A stretch of 64,000 nucleotides of DNA, from the NCBI GenBank assembly GCA_041662785.1, contig JBAZRW010000001.1, positions 248,001-312,000 of the forward strand, read 5' to 3'. Positions 8,274-16,901 of the stretch are shown here, one piece after another. Made by a program: the position numbers and the translations under genes. Numbering within the stretch: position 1 is the first letter of the stretch; every line of letters begins with the position of its first letter. The DNA comes from Bdellovibrionales bacterium. Its GTDB lineage: Bacteria > Pseudomonadota > Alphaproteobacteria > UBA9219. The notes under the pieces are model-generated. The model made no database searches, was not told the DNA's origin, and was given only the letters and a program-made list of their open reading frames with translations.

Positions 8274-9239
8274 ATGAACCAAATCAGCCTCTTTCTAAAT
8301 AGTCCCGATTTTCTGGCTGGTTTGTGCGGCCTAGCTGCTTTCGCTGTGGTGGTGCTTGTCTGGACAGCCTTTATCGACAACGACCCCCTGCCCGATCGCC
8401 TTAAATCCATTTCCCAACGACGCGACGAGTTTGAGGGGGAACGCCGCAAGAAAAACTCGCGCCGCGCTAGCTTGCAAAAACATGGCCTTATGCAACAAAT
8501 TGTCGAGTGGCTTAAGCTTACGCAAGGCAAAAGTCTTGATGGTTTGCGGCTTAAACTTCGCCGCGCAGGCTATCATTCGCGCGACACCATGTTTGTTTTT
8601 CTCTTCGCTAAACTCGCCCTTATGGGCGGTCTTGCCGCCACCTGCGTGTTCTTTTTCGTGATTGTCAAAATCGTCACGCTGCCGCCCGCCATCGGCCTCA
8701 TCCTTCCCTTTTTTGGGGCGTTTATCGGCTGGGTTTTGCCGGATGTCATTGTCAAAAACATGAGCCAGAAACGCGAGGACGTGCTGCGGAGATCCGCCCC
8801 CGATGCGCTGGACCTTCTTGTCATTTGCGCCGAGGCGGGTCTTGGCCTTGACTCCGCCTTTGACCGCGTGAGCCGCGAAATCGCCCCCACCGCGCCAGAG
8901 CTAGCCCAAGAACTCGCGCTGACTGGCGTTGAGCTGAATTTTCTTCCTGATCGTCACAAAGCTTTGCGCGGGTTATCCGAGCGCATCCCCCTGCCCAGCA
9001 TCATCGCCCTTGTGAACACGCTTATTCAAACCGAGAAGTACGGGACGCCGCTGGCGCAAGCCTTGCGCGTCCTGTCGGCTGAAATGCGCGAAGATCGGAT
9101 GATGAAGGCCGAGGAAAAAGCCGCCGCGCTTCCGGCCATTTTGACGGTTCCGATGATTCTTTTCATCCTGCCGCCCCTGTTTGTTGTTTTGATCGGTCCC
9201 GCCGCCCTGAAAGTGTCGGCGGCGCTGGCGGCGCGATAA
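8274..9239 (+). CDS. tadC: Tad pilus inner-membrane platform protein TadC
   Basis: This 321-residue protein has the TadC layout: an N-terminal helix (about 8-32), a basic cytoplasmic segment, two helices around 108-155, a GspF domain (about 165-290; APDALDLLVICAEAGLGLD) and a C-terminal helix. The sequence LVNTLIQTEKYGTPLAQALR is the family motif. It is the last gene of the operon and ends four bases before a convergent gene on the other strand. No strong terminator is visible between them. TadD, TadG and Flp genes are not here. Confidence 0.93.
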   Translation: MNQISLFLNSPDFLAGLCGLAAFAVVVLVWTAFIDNDPLPDRLKSISQRRDEFEGERRKKNSRRASLQKHGLMQQIVEWLKLTQGKSLDGLRLKLRRAGYHSRDTMFVFLFAKLALMGGLAATCVFFFVIVKIVTLPPAIGLILPFFGAFIGWVLPDVIVKNMSQKREDVLRRSAPDALDLLVICAEAGLGLDSAFDRVSREIAPTAPELAQELALTGVELNFLPDRHKALRGLSERIPLPSIIALVNTLIQTEKYGTPLAQALRVLSAEMREDRMMKAEEKAAALPAILTVPMILFILPPLFVVLIGPAALKVSAALAAR

Positions 9240-9243
9240 GGCT

Positions 9244-9738
9244 TTAAACCACCATCCCGATTTCCTTAAGCCGTACAAACCACTCGCTGGCCGAGGCCGA
9301 AGGGCGACAACGCACCAACGTGGCCACACGCGCCTCAAGCGTTGCATAGCATTTACGAAACTTCCATTCCTGCACATCGGCCCGCTCACAGGCCAACGGA
9401 TCATCCACAAGCCAATGGGCGCGCACAGGATCATGCGGCCAATCCGTAGGCAAAAGGTCATGCGCCTCTTGCGACAAGGTTATAATAATATCAACCTTCA
9501 CCAAATGGGACGCTGCATAAAAATCCTGCCATTTTTTGGGGTAAAGCTTGTGCGTTTGATGACCCGCGTCCTCTAAAAGGGACTTGGCGCGAGGGGCCAG
9601 CGCCTCAAGAGGAGCCACGCCCGCGCTTCGCGCACGATACGCCTCACTGCCCTTGGCGTTCAAGAAAGCCTCGGCCATGGGGCTACGCGCCGCATTACCT
9701 GTCGAAACAAACAAGATGAGTAGAGGCCTAAGGCTCAT
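9244..9738 (-). CDS. LMW-PTP/ArsC-fold protein lacking the catalytic cysteine
   Basis: The protein has the low-molecular-weight tyrosine phosphatase/arsenate reductase fold. The P-loop region reads LFVSTGNAARSPMAEAFL, followed by RSAGV and later DIIITLSQEA and a DDP segment resembling the family's general-acid loop. In active enzymes the loop is CX5R. Here the Cys is replaced by Ser (codon TCG, residue 12), so phosphatase or arsenate reductase chemistry is not expected. It may be a phosphate-binding pseudoenzyme. The start at 9738 is chosen because the fold begins there; an in-frame ATG at 9834 adds 32 residues. Neither start has a good ribosome-binding site. Confidence 0.7.
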   Translation of the reverse strand: MSLRPLLILFVSTGNAARSPMAEAFLNAKGSEAYRARSAGVAPLEALAPRAKSLLEDAGHQTHKLYPKKWQDFYAASHLVKVDIIITLSQEAHDLLPTDWPHDPVRAHWLVDDPLACERADVQEWKFRKCYATLEARVATLVRCRPSASASEWFVRLKEIGMVV

Positions 9739-9896
9739 GAACCAACGCACCCTGACAAAAAAACGAATCACTTTGTTCAAGGTAGAAGGGAGAGAATCGG
9801 CGGGCAATGCTTTCATTAACGTTTTGCTAACCATTAGCGAGAAGTGTTGCCAATACGACTCGCTTTTTCAGAGAGCTTTTTGAATCGGTTTCGAAA

Positions 9897-10481
9897 TTAT
9901 AGAACCAAAGGAACGACAAAATCGCTTTCCGTCACGATAGCGTCCAAACACTCATCATGAGGCTCTAAGGGCAGGGAAAGCTCCTCTTGCGCGCTATAGG
10001 CAAGTCCAAGGGCTGTTATTTTGCGCAACGTGCGGGCGTGGCAGAGGGCGCGATCATAAAAGCCGCCCCCCTGTCCCAGTCGATGCCCTGCGCGATTAAA
10101 GCCAAGAAGCGGGACAAGAAAAATATCGGGATCAACAAGGGCGGCACTGGGAAGCGGCTCAGGAATGTTTTGCGCCCCCCTCTGCAACGGGTCCCCTAAC
10201 GCATAGGCGCGAAACACTAAAGCGTCGCCACTTTTAGGAAGACAGGGCAGACAGACGGCGTAGCCTTTTTCCTCTAAGGCTTGAAGAAGGGGCTGCGGAT
10301 CGATTTCAGAACCGCACGGGCTATAGGCCGCCACCAAGGCCTTGGGCGGCAAAACAACATGAGCCAAAAACACATCACGAAGCGCCAAAGCCGCTTCATG
10401 CCCTCCTTGAGCATGGGCGGCTTTGCGACGATCCCGCAAAAGGCTACGAAGAGTCGCTTTTATTTCTAGCGGCTTGTCCAT
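9897..10481 (-). CDS. 5-formyltetrahydrofolate cyclo-ligase
   Basis: This cytoplasmic enzyme converts 5-formyl-THF to 5,10-methenyl-THF with ATP hydrolysis (folate one-carbon metabolism). The 194-residue length is typical. The conserved features are the N-terminal LRSLLRDRRKA segment, VAAYSPCGSEIDPQPLL, and the diagnostic LGQGGGFYDR motif near residue 130, followed by ALGLAYSAQEEL and a C-terminal DAIVTE. It sits directly after a small secreted-protein gene (3 bases between them). The family often neighbours a 6S RNA gene, but there is no room for one immediately upstream here. Confidence 0.92.
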   Translation of the reverse strand: MDKPLEIKATLRSLLRDRRKAAHAQGGHEAALALRDVFLAHVVLPPKALVAAYSPCGSEIDPQPLLQALEEKGYAVCLPCLPKSGDALVFRAYALGDPLQRGAQNIPEPLPSAALVDPDIFLVPLLGFNRAGHRLGQGGGFYDRALCHARTLRKITALGLAYSAQEELSLPLEPHDECLDAIVTESDFVVPLVL

Positions 10482-10484
10482 GGA

Positions 10485-10919
10485 TTAGTCTACAATACGC
10501 CACGCCCCATCAGGCTGCAAACAGGCCGTTCCATAGGCAGCTTCTTGATAGCCGCCGACCCGCCCCATCGTTTGATATTCACGGCAGAGTTGCCCCCGCT
10601 CATCGTAATAAGGGGCAGAAACGGGCTCCGCCAACAAAGACGCTTCACTCACATAGCGCACGGGCTGCACAACGGTCGTTTCATAGACGATCCGACGGGG
10701 CGGCGGCGCATACCAATAAGGGGCATAGTGCGCCTCACGAAAAGGCGGACGAAAAGAATGGTGGGGACGACCATAATGCTCAACCCGCATCGGCGGACGA
10801 CGATACCCATCATTAACCGAAAACGAAAACGACGCATCGGCCTTGGCCGGTGACGGCATGGCCAAAAGCCCTACGGCAACGACAAGAACCGAAGCAAACC
10901 CTATCAAAAACCGTTTCAT
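10485..10919 (-). CDS. Small secreted/surface-antigen-like protein
   Basis: This 144-residue protein has a clear signal peptide (MKRFLIGFASVLVVAVGLLA, cleavage near AKA). A Tyr/Pro/Arg/His-rich middle follows, and the C-terminal motif (GQLCREYQTMGRVGGYQEAA followed by YGTACLQPDGAWRI) resembles the end of RT0821/Lpp0805-type surface proteins. That motif carries two Cys that could form a disulphide. The start at 10919 follows a GGAGG-type site; the ORF extends 15 codons further upstream, but those would precede the signal peptide. The function is unknown; outer-membrane or periplasmic location is inferred. Confidence 0.65.
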   Translation of the reverse strand: MKRFLIGFASVLVVAVGLLAMPSPAKADASFSFSVNDGYRRPPMRVEHYGRPHHSFRPPFREAHYAPYWYAPPPRRIVYETTVVQPVRYVSEASLLAEPVSAPYYDERGQLCREYQTMGRVGGYQEAAYGTACLQPDGAWRIVD

Positions 10920-10994
10920 GCTATCCTCCATATTTTTAAGAAACTGGCGACGATGTGCGAACACAAAAAGCGCCGCCAGTTCTTTTTTACAAGG

Positions 10995-11531
10995 TTATTG
11001 AGCCGCCCCGTCTGTTCCCTTCATGGGCATCATCGAGCCTTGGCCGCCTTGCATCATGCCGCCTTTACCCCCCTGCATCATGCCACCTTTCATCTGGTGG
11101 TGAGGCCTATTGGCCAATTGAGCCCGATCTTCCGGTGTCATTTGGGCAGCGGCTGAGGCAAAAGCCTCTGCGTGCATCGCCATCATTTTAGCCTGCATCG
11201 CTTGGAGTTCCTGTTCCTTGGCAAGATAGTCCGATTTATCAAACGTCGCGGCTTTTAGAAGGGACTCCATCTCGCCACGCTTCGTTTGCATTTCTTCGAA
11301 CGTTGCCTTGCCGGACTCACGCTCCTTCGTCATGGCTTCTTGCAAAAGCTTCTGCCCAGCCTCGGAAAGGTTGGGCATCATGGGGCGCATGGGGCGATCC
11401 GATTTATCGACAACCGCCTGCGTCGTCTTTGCCGCCGTTGCCGGCGTTGTTTCCGTTTTGGCTTGCGCCATGCCAGAGATCATAATAACGGAAAGAAGAG
11501 CGGAAGCGATGATAAGATGTTTCTTTTTCAT
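10995..11531 (-). CDS. Spy/CpxP-like periplasmic protein
   Basis: This 178-residue protein has a signal peptide (cleavage near AQAKTE), a helical core rich in Met, Gln and charged residues (about 60-140) and an LTxxQ-like motif, MTPEDRAQL. The tail is low-complexity His/Met/Gly (HHQMKGGMMQGG repeats). This matches the heavy-metal-resistance/CpxP-Spy class of periplasmic helical proteins. The Met/His tail could bind copper or another metal (inference). A perfect 16-base palindrome lies about 40 bases upstream and may be its operator. Confidence 0.65.
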   Translation of the reverse strand: MKKKHLIIASALLSVIMISGMAQAKTETTPATAAKTTQAVVDKSDRPMRPMMPNLSEAGQKLLQEAMTKERESGKATFEEMQTKRGEMESLLKAATFDKSDYLAKEQELQAMQAKMMAMHAEAFASAAAQMTPEDRAQLANRPHHQMKGGMMQGGKGGMMQGGQGSMMPMKGTDGAAQ

Positions 11532-11571
11532 GAAGTTTCTCCCTCGATTAGTTGGACGGACAAGCCGTCAT

Positions 11572-11587
11572 GGTTCTTATAAGAACC
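11572..11587. promoter_or_regulatory. Perfect 16-bp palindrome upstream of the Spy-like gene
   Basis: GGTTCTTATAAGAACC reads identically on both strands and lies 41-56 bases upstream of the start codon at 11531, where an operator or promoter core would be expected. It is not the alphaproteobacterial SOS box, because the GTTC half-sites face each other. A metal- or stress-responsive regulator is plausible but not shown. Confidence 0.45.
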
Positions 11588-11632
11588 CTTCCCCATGTCA
11601 AAATTATGCGCAAAACGAAAAAAGTTCGCCGC

Positions 11633-11650
11633 AAAAAAGGCGCAGTCGCC
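11633..11650 (-). terminator. Short hairpin with T-run after the pil operon
   Basis: On the minus strand the order is GGCG, loop ACTG, CGCC, then six T. It lies about 30 bases after the stop of the last prepilin gene (11681). The stem is only four G-C pairs, so it is a weak call. Confidence 0.4.
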
Positions 11651-11680
11651 CTCTTTTTAAAAAATGACGGGAATTCAGTC

Positions 11681-12328
11681 CTATGGACGAAGGCGATAGG
11701 CCATGATGATTGTGTTTGTCGCCCCTGAAGGGGTCGTACAAGCTCCTCCAGCAGCCTCGGGCGTGGCAGGAAGGGTCACTGACGTGCCGTTAATTGTCAT
11801 CGTTACGAGCCCCTTGGGCGCACCCGCCCCTGACAGAGAGCTAGCCAACGCCACACAACTAGATTCCTTAAGCCCCAGAAGTTCAATCTGAAAAGCACCA
11901 AGCCCAGAAGGATCCCGCCCATCGCCCACGGCACGAACAATCAGACTACCACCGGCCAGCGACGACCCATCAGCGGCGCTAGCGCCCCAAGGATGATCCG
12001 CCACCAAGACCACCGCCGTACGATCCCGTAACTGTTCTGGCAACAAAAGATTTTGCCGAAACAGGGTCTCCGTTAAAACCGCGCCTGAGCCAGTACAATC
12101 AAAATTGGTCGAAACACAAGCGCGCCCCATATAATAGTCGCGAATTTTGCTGACGATTGCCGTCATCTGCTCAGCCGTCTCTTCACGCTTGATGTTCTCG
12201 CGCACTATGCTGACGACACCCCACAGCGCCGCTAAAACAATGCCGATGATGGCCAAAACAATCGCGAACTCGATCAGGCTGAAGCCTGCGCGTTTATGAA
12301 CGGACCCTGAATTCAAAGCGCACCTCAT
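11681..12328 (-). CDS. Type IV prepilin-like protein (second pilin of the pil operon)
   Basis: The product has a prepilin signal: a basic leader ending KRAG, then FSLIEFAIVLAIIG with Glu at +5, followed by a hydrophobic helix and an approximately 170-residue globular part with two Cys near residue 80 and one near the end. It would be inserted in the membrane, cleaved after Gly and assembled into, or initiate, the thin pilus. Two starts are possible: ATG at 12328, which overlaps the upstream prepilin gene by 35 bases, or a TTG at 12316 with GAGG just before it. R64-type operons carry PilS (major) and PilV (tip adhesin), but this protein is too short and lacks a recognisable PilV tip domain. 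Confidence 0.75.
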   Translation of the reverse strand: MRCALNSGSVHKRAGFSLIEFAIVLAIIGIVLAALWGVVSIVRENIKREETAEQMTAIVSKIRDYYMGRACVSTNFDCTGSGAVLTETLFRQNLLLPEQLRDRTAVVLVADHPWGASAADGSSLAGGSLIVRAVGDGRDPSGLGAFQIELLGLKESSCVALASSLSGAGAPKGLVTMTINGTSVTLPATPEAAGGACTTPSGATNTIIMAYRLRP

Positions 12329-12917
12329 TGTTGGTTGGAGTATTGCACCACGTGGTGGCGTCTTGCAAAGACAGAGGAAGGGAAACCCCCGTGGGGCTTG
12401 GGCTGACAACATTACTTAGATCAATGTCCGTATTACCGCCCCCAGACTCCATGCGCGTCACGCCCAGTTCGGGCATAAGCACAGGAAACTGCATAACAAG
12501 CTTGATACAAGCGTCTTCGTTGAGTCCTTCTATATTTAAACGAAAGCCACCACCGTTATTAACGCTTTCTACGGTAACCGCGCCACCCATGGCATGACGA
12601 AGTCCTGCCCCCTCAGCATTCTTGTTAAGGCGCATTTCTGTGGGGATAAGGCGTCTATCGTCATCATCCACAACAGCCGTTATGTCGGTATCATTGCTAT
12701 AGGCCGTATGCCCACTAGGCTGATAAACACCCCCGATATTCCCGTAATAATCCTGAAGGGAACGCGCCACGGCCTGAATCTGCTGATTCATTTTTTGAAA
12801 ACGGTAGCCATCCCAAACCGTGCCGACAACCGCCCAGACGCCGCCCATGACAAGCCCCATAGCCCCCAGAACAATGGCAAGCTCGGTCAACGTCATGCCG
12901 CGATTTTTCTTGGTCAT
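12294..12917 (-). CDS. pilS: Type IVb prepilin, PilS-like
   Basis: This 207-residue prepilin has the leader MTKKNRG followed by MTLTELAIVLGAMG (processing after Gly, Glu at +5), a membrane/oligomerisation helix and a globular domain with Cys at about 137 and 194. Its position directly after the pilR platform gene is that of pilS, the major pilin of the R64-type thin pilus. The first 50 residues resemble the next gene, so the two probably derive from a duplication or act as major and minor pilins. Confidence 0.82.
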   Translation of the reverse strand: MTKKNRGMTLTELAIVLGAMGLVMGGVWAVVGTVWDGYRFQKMNQQIQAVARSLQDYYGNIGGVYQPSGHTAYSNDTDITAVVDDDDRRLIPTEMRLNKNAEGAGLRHAMGGAVTVESVNNGGGFRLNIEGLNEDACIKLVMQFPVLMPELGVTRMESGGGNTDIDLSNVVSPSPTGVSLPLSLQDATTWCNTPTNNEVRFEFRVRS

Positions 12918-12933
12918 GTCCCCATCCTTTTCT

Positions 12934-14043
12934 TTACATGCCGCCCATGCCGCCAGAACCTTTTGAAACCTCGGTCACCACAGCAAAAACAGATTGCATC
13001 GCCCACGCAATCGTGCCGCCCACAACGACCAACCCAAGATTACGCGTAACACCGGCCTGTCCTTTAAGAACTTCAATCTGGTCCGTGATCCACTCATCCG
13101 TTACTTGTTCGATAACACTGCCGACGTCAGCCCGCTCCGACAAAATCTCAAGATCGATGGCAACCCCCGGATCAGGAAAGTTATAGCGCCCCGTTCTAAG
13201 GGCTTCCCCTAAATTGCGCCCGCGCAAAACCTCTTGCCGTGCCGAACTCACACGCTCACGCAACCACGGCTTAGCTTGGTCTTCCAAAATCTCCAAGGCT
13301 CTTTTCAAAGGAACCTGCGACCCCAACAGAGCGGAAAGCCCCAGCAAAAAGCCACTGCCTTGCAACACGCGATACCACGACCATGGCGGCCACATATCGA
13401 ATTTAGCACGTATAGGCCCTTTCCATATGGGCAAAGTCACCGTGATAATCATGCAAGTGACCGCGATCCCCACCAAAACCCATATACCCCAGTTGGCAAT
13501 AAAATCAGAAACCGTGGCCACGCCGCCCATGGCCGCCATAACGCTAGGCGGCGCTGTTTTACGCATATTCTGAATCAAATTAACGCCAAACATCCACAAA
13601 ACAAAAGAAACCAAGATGATCATAAAGCCCGGGTACGCCACAGCATAGGTCACGGCGCCCTTCATCTCGCGCGCCCTTGCCCCAATAGTTTGGATTGACG
13701 CGAAGGCTTTAGCCATCGTGCCCGATTCTTCACCAGCACGGATCATATAAAGCTCTGAATCAGGGATCCACCCCTCCATAGCATCCGAAAGCCCCAGCCC
13801 CGCACGATCTTTCAAGAACCATTCCTTCAAAGCCAAGGCCGCTGGGCGGTCTGGATGTTTTCCCATTTCAGAGGCGTTTTGATAAAGACGGTCAAGAGAG
13901 CGCGAAAGCGCTTCGTTCATGCGGAGCATGCCTTCCAGCTTACGGTAAACACGAAACCGCTGCTTGCGATTGTTTTTGAACTGAAGCTGCGCCCACCGGC
14001 GGCTGATAGCCTCTGTATCAAACGATATTTCATCAAAACTCAT
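12934..14043 (-). CDS. pilR: Thin-pilus inner-membrane platform protein PilR (GspF family)
   Basis: This 369-residue GspF-like polytopic protein has three hydrophobic segments, near residues 140-160 (AYPGFMIILVSFVLWMF), 185-215 and the C-terminus. The two soluble repeats each carry the family's EESGTMAKAF / RNLGEALRTG type motifs. It forms the inner-membrane platform on which the PilQ ATPase acts. Its ATG overlaps the stop of pilQ (14040-14043), so translation is coupled. The tail is Gly/Met-rich. Confidence 0.88.
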   Translation of the reverse strand: MSFDEISFDTEAISRRWAQLQFKNNRKQRFRVYRKLEGMLRMNEALSRSLDRLYQNASEMGKHPDRPAALALKEWFLKDRAGLGLSDAMEGWIPDSELYMIRAGEESGTMAKAFASIQTIGARAREMKGAVTYAVAYPGFMIILVSFVLWMFGVNLIQNMRKTAPPSVMAAMGGVATVSDFIANWGIWVLVGIAVTCMIITVTLPIWKGPIRAKFDMWPPWSWYRVLQGSGFLLGLSALLGSQVPLKRALEILEDQAKPWLRERVSSARQEVLRGRNLGEALRTGRYNFPDPGVAIDLEILSERADVGSVIEQVTDEWITDQIEVLKGQAGVTRNLGLVVVGGTIAWAMQSVFAVVTEVSKGSGGMGGM

Positions 14044-16022
14044 GGCATCACCCCAAGTCTTTGTTCAACTTCGATCAGTTCTTTCTCGCTGGCCATAATC
14101 CCAACCTCAAATTCGGCATCGTCGGGAGAAACTTCTCCGCGCCTAATTTTCTCCAAGGAGTGCCACAGCATGGTAACACCATTCATTCCTGTCGGCGACA
14201 GCCAATAATCTCGCGCCTCTTCCATGCGATTGTCTTGAAGAAGTTCCATAATTTTTTGGTCGGTTTCGATCACTTCGGCGCAAATCGTTCTTCCCGCCCT
14301 GCCGCGGAAACAATGGGAGCACCCTTCCGGATTAGCAACATAAACCTGCCGCATGTCTGGCTCTGACAAACGATCATAAACGCCTACGCTTCCCCCCTTG
14401 CGCGAGGAGTCCATGATGGCAAGGCCAGCGCGAACGCGCCGCGCAAGTTCCTTATAGTGCGGGCCAAGTTCAGTCGGCGCCTCGGCCAAGGGAATGCGAC
14501 AATGAGAGCACATGCCGCGCAATAACCGCTGGCAAAACATGCCGCGCAGTAAATGGTGATCATAGACAAGGTATGGCTCCATACCAATATCACGCAAACG
14601 CTGCGGAACCGCGAGCGCTGCATAAACGTGCGTCGTCGTGTAAACTTGACGCCCCGTCAAGGATAAGCGAAAGGCAAACTTGGCCGTTTGAATATCACGA
14701 ACCTCACCGAGCATGACAATGTCAGGGTCAAGACGCAGGGCACAACGCATGATCTCAACAAAAGACTTTTCGCGCTGCTCATCTTTAACCGAAGAAGAAA
14801 CGCCGACCTGACGCGCCCCGACGATACCGCCTTCAGGAGGATCCTCCACCAACAAACAGTTCAACTGCATGTTGGTTTCCGCCATGCGGCGATTAAGCGT
14901 CACACGCAAGGTTGTCGTCTTGCCTTGGTTGACGGGCCCCGCAAACACGCGCATACCCCCGGGCGCTTGCCGGAGGCTTTGGACGACCTTAAGTTGTTCT
15001 TGTGAAAAACCAAGAGAGTCTACGTCGGCCATAATAAAGTTTTCGCCGAACAAATGCGCCGAGTCATATTGAAGGCGCATATCCAAATAACGCCCACCAT
15101 CCGACAACGGAACCCACTGGCAACGAACCGAGATCACGCCTTTAGGCAAAGCCAGCGCATCAGGCCCCGTGGACGTAGAAGTCAACATGGCCGCTTGCGG
15201 CTCTTGCCAGTTCGCTGTTGCGCCCGACTGCCCCACCGAGTGGGAATAAACGGACGACAGCATCAATTCGCCTTCTTTTTGCGTCCACGTCTCCCACAGG
15301 CGCAAAGCGCCATCAATGCGAAACTCGATGCGCGTACGTCCTTCACTAGCCTCTATGTGGACGTCATTGGCGCCAGCCTCAACTGCTTTTTGCAAGGTGT
15401 CGACGATGCGGCGGCGTACGGCATTATCATCCAGCCTTGAAACAGACGATTTTCTATCGGCATACAGATAGGCTTGACGAATGATGTTGGGGGTTACATA
15501 GCGAGCCGCATTAATCTGATAGCCATGACGCGCTGCCATCTGCGCAACCGACGTCACCAACGGAGACAAGCGGTGCGAGGCACTAACAAGCCACATCCCG
15601 TTTTCAAACAAAGCACACAAGTTGCGTGCTTCATCGGGTATCTTGAGCTTACCCCCCTCGACCGTCAGAACATCGCCAGAAAACTCTAAGCCGCCCGCAA
15701 TCGCAAGGCTGCGTTCGTCTTCAATTGTTATTTCTGCAGGCCGTTCAATCATCGCGCCCGCTTTTTCTGGCTCAAGGTCCGTCAGCTCTCCTGAATCAAT
15801 TCCTTGTTTGCCTTTTTCTTTGGAGGAGGGCGACGTGGTGGCTTTTTCAGAGGCACTGGCAGACTGCGTCATCCCGCCTGAAGTTCGTGCTTTAGCTCTG
15901 ATTGTCGGGGGGGCAACGTTGGTCAATGTCGAGGCAGGAATTTCAGACAAGCGTCCCTTCCCCGTTTTTCCTTGAAACGCGGTGCTTATCATATCTTTTA
16001 TTTCTTCAAGAATATCCAGCAC
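14040..16022 (-). CDS. pilQ: Thin-pilus secretion ATPase PilQ (GspE family)
   Basis: This 660-residue hexameric ATPase drives pilus extension. Residues 1-130 are a poorly conserved leader; the GspE domain occupies about 180-600. The Walker A motif is GPVNQGKTTT (about residue 360): it keeps GxxxxGKT but differs from the usual GPTGSGKT. It is followed by the Walker B region RLDPDIVMLGEVRD (about 440) and two CxxC pairs (CSHC at about 500 and 570) that form the GspE zinc site. The gene lies between pilP and pilR, as in the R64 pil operon. Confidence 0.9.
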   Translation of the reverse strand: MLDILEEIKDMISTAFQGKTGKGRLSEIPASTLTNVAPPTIRAKARTSGGMTQSASASEKATTSPSSKEKGKQGIDSGELTDLEPEKAGAMIERPAEITIEDERSLAIAGGLEFSGDVLTVEGGKLKIPDEARNLCALFENGMWLVSASHRLSPLVTSVAQMAARHGYQINAARYVTPNIIRQAYLYADRKSSVSRLDDNAVRRRIVDTLQKAVEAGANDVHIEASEGRTRIEFRIDGALRLWETWTQKEGELMLSSVYSHSVGQSGATANWQEPQAAMLTSTSTGPDALALPKGVISVRCQWVPLSDGGRYLDMRLQYDSAHLFGENFIMADVDSLGFSQEQLKVVQSLRQAPGGMRVFAGPVNQGKTTTLRVTLNRRMAETNMQLNCLLVEDPPEGGIVGARQVGVSSSVKDEQREKSFVEIMRCALRLDPDIVMLGEVRDIQTAKFAFRLSLTGRQVYTTTHVYAALAVPQRLRDIGMEPYLVYDHHLLRGMFCQRLLRGMCSHCRIPLAEAPTELGPHYKELARRVRAGLAIMDSSRKGGSVGVYDRLSEPDMRQVYVANPEGCSHCFRGRAGRTICAEVIETDQKIMELLQDNRMEEARDYWLSPTGMNGVTMLWHSLEKIRRGEVSPDDAEFEVGIMASEKELIEVEQRLGVMP

Positions 16023-16133
16023 GAGTTAAACCGATCCTGTGATCACGCCCCACAAACGGCATTGGTCACCACTCCTTACGGCAGGGCTAACGCAACACGA
16101 CAAAGTATAAGCATCGGTTCGTCAACAAATCCT

Positions 16134-16901
16134 TTACCGCCCGCCAAAAACAGCGCTGATGTCTTTGACCTGAATTGTGGTTCTTTTCTTACTGGGTGAC
16201 AAAACGGTTACCCCATTACGAGAAACAGAATCAATAACGGATCCATCAGGTAATTTATCCCCCGCCTTAACCCGCCTCTCTTCCCCATCAACCGTTTTAA
16301 TCGAGGCTACATAGCGCCCTGATGCCCCCATAATTTTTGTAACATCAACGTCCTTCTCTAGCACAACGACTGGGGGAATAGCTGCGGGCACGGGAGCCAA
16401 GGCAGAAGGAGACAAGGAGGGGGGGGGGACATTGCCTCCAAAGGCACCCGCAGGAAGAGCCCCAGAAATGGTGCTCTCTTTTTCTTCCCGTTCCTGACGC
16501 AACGTCGTCAAATCATTCAGTCTTTTTTCGATATCGATCAAAACATCCAATTTAACAACGGCTTCACGCGCTGAGTTGAGATCCTCAATCGTGACGTCTT
16601 TTGTTGCTGTATTCAAGCGCTTGACGACACCTTTTACAGAGTCAGGGACTTTAGGCGAAGTCATGCCCTCATCCCCCTTATCTTCCGCCAATGTCTTTTC
16701 TTTGCTGGACACCGGCTGGCTGCTCTCAGGAACTTTGATAGAATCCAAAACCTCTTTGACGGAAGATTTTTCCTGCTGAGTCGATGGGCCTGGCGGCGGC
16801 GAAGAAACCGAATCCTCAGCCCTCGCCAAAGAAGAGAAGCCAGAAACTAAGCCAAAAGCCAAGGCTATGACTATAAGAGATGTTTTAGCGGCGATTTTCA
16901 T
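16134..16901 (-). CDS. pilP: Type IVb pilus biogenesis protein PilP
   Basis: This 255-residue secreted protein has a signal peptide ending ARAED. A Ser/Pro/Lys-rich coiled region (about 30-140; KLDVLIDIEKRLNDLTTLRQ) follows. The C-terminal domain (about 185-255; ASGRYVASIKTVDGEERRVK, then GDKLPDGSVIDSVSRNGVTV) is of the PilP/GspC-HR type. PilP is a periplasmic component linking the inner-membrane complex to the secretin. Its start overlaps the 3' end of pilO by 17 bases. Confidence 0.85.
   Translation of the reverse strand: MKIAAKTSLIVIALAFGLVSGFSSLARAEDSVSSPPPGPSTQQEKSSVKEVLDSIKVPESSQPVSSKEKTLAEDKGDEGMTSPKVPDSVKGVVKRLNTATKDVTIEDLNSAREAVVKLDVLIDIEKRLNDLTTLRQEREEKESTISGALPAGAFGGNVPPPSLSPSALAPVPAAIPPVVVLEKDVDVTKIMGASGRYVASIKTVDGEERRVKAGDKLPDGSVIDSVSRNGVTVLSPSKKRTTIQVKDISAVFGGR

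Noticed and set aside
9838..9875. AGCGAG...CTCGCT hairpin followed by T-run
   Set aside because: The loop is 17 bases and the T-run is on the plus strand, where no gene ends nearby.
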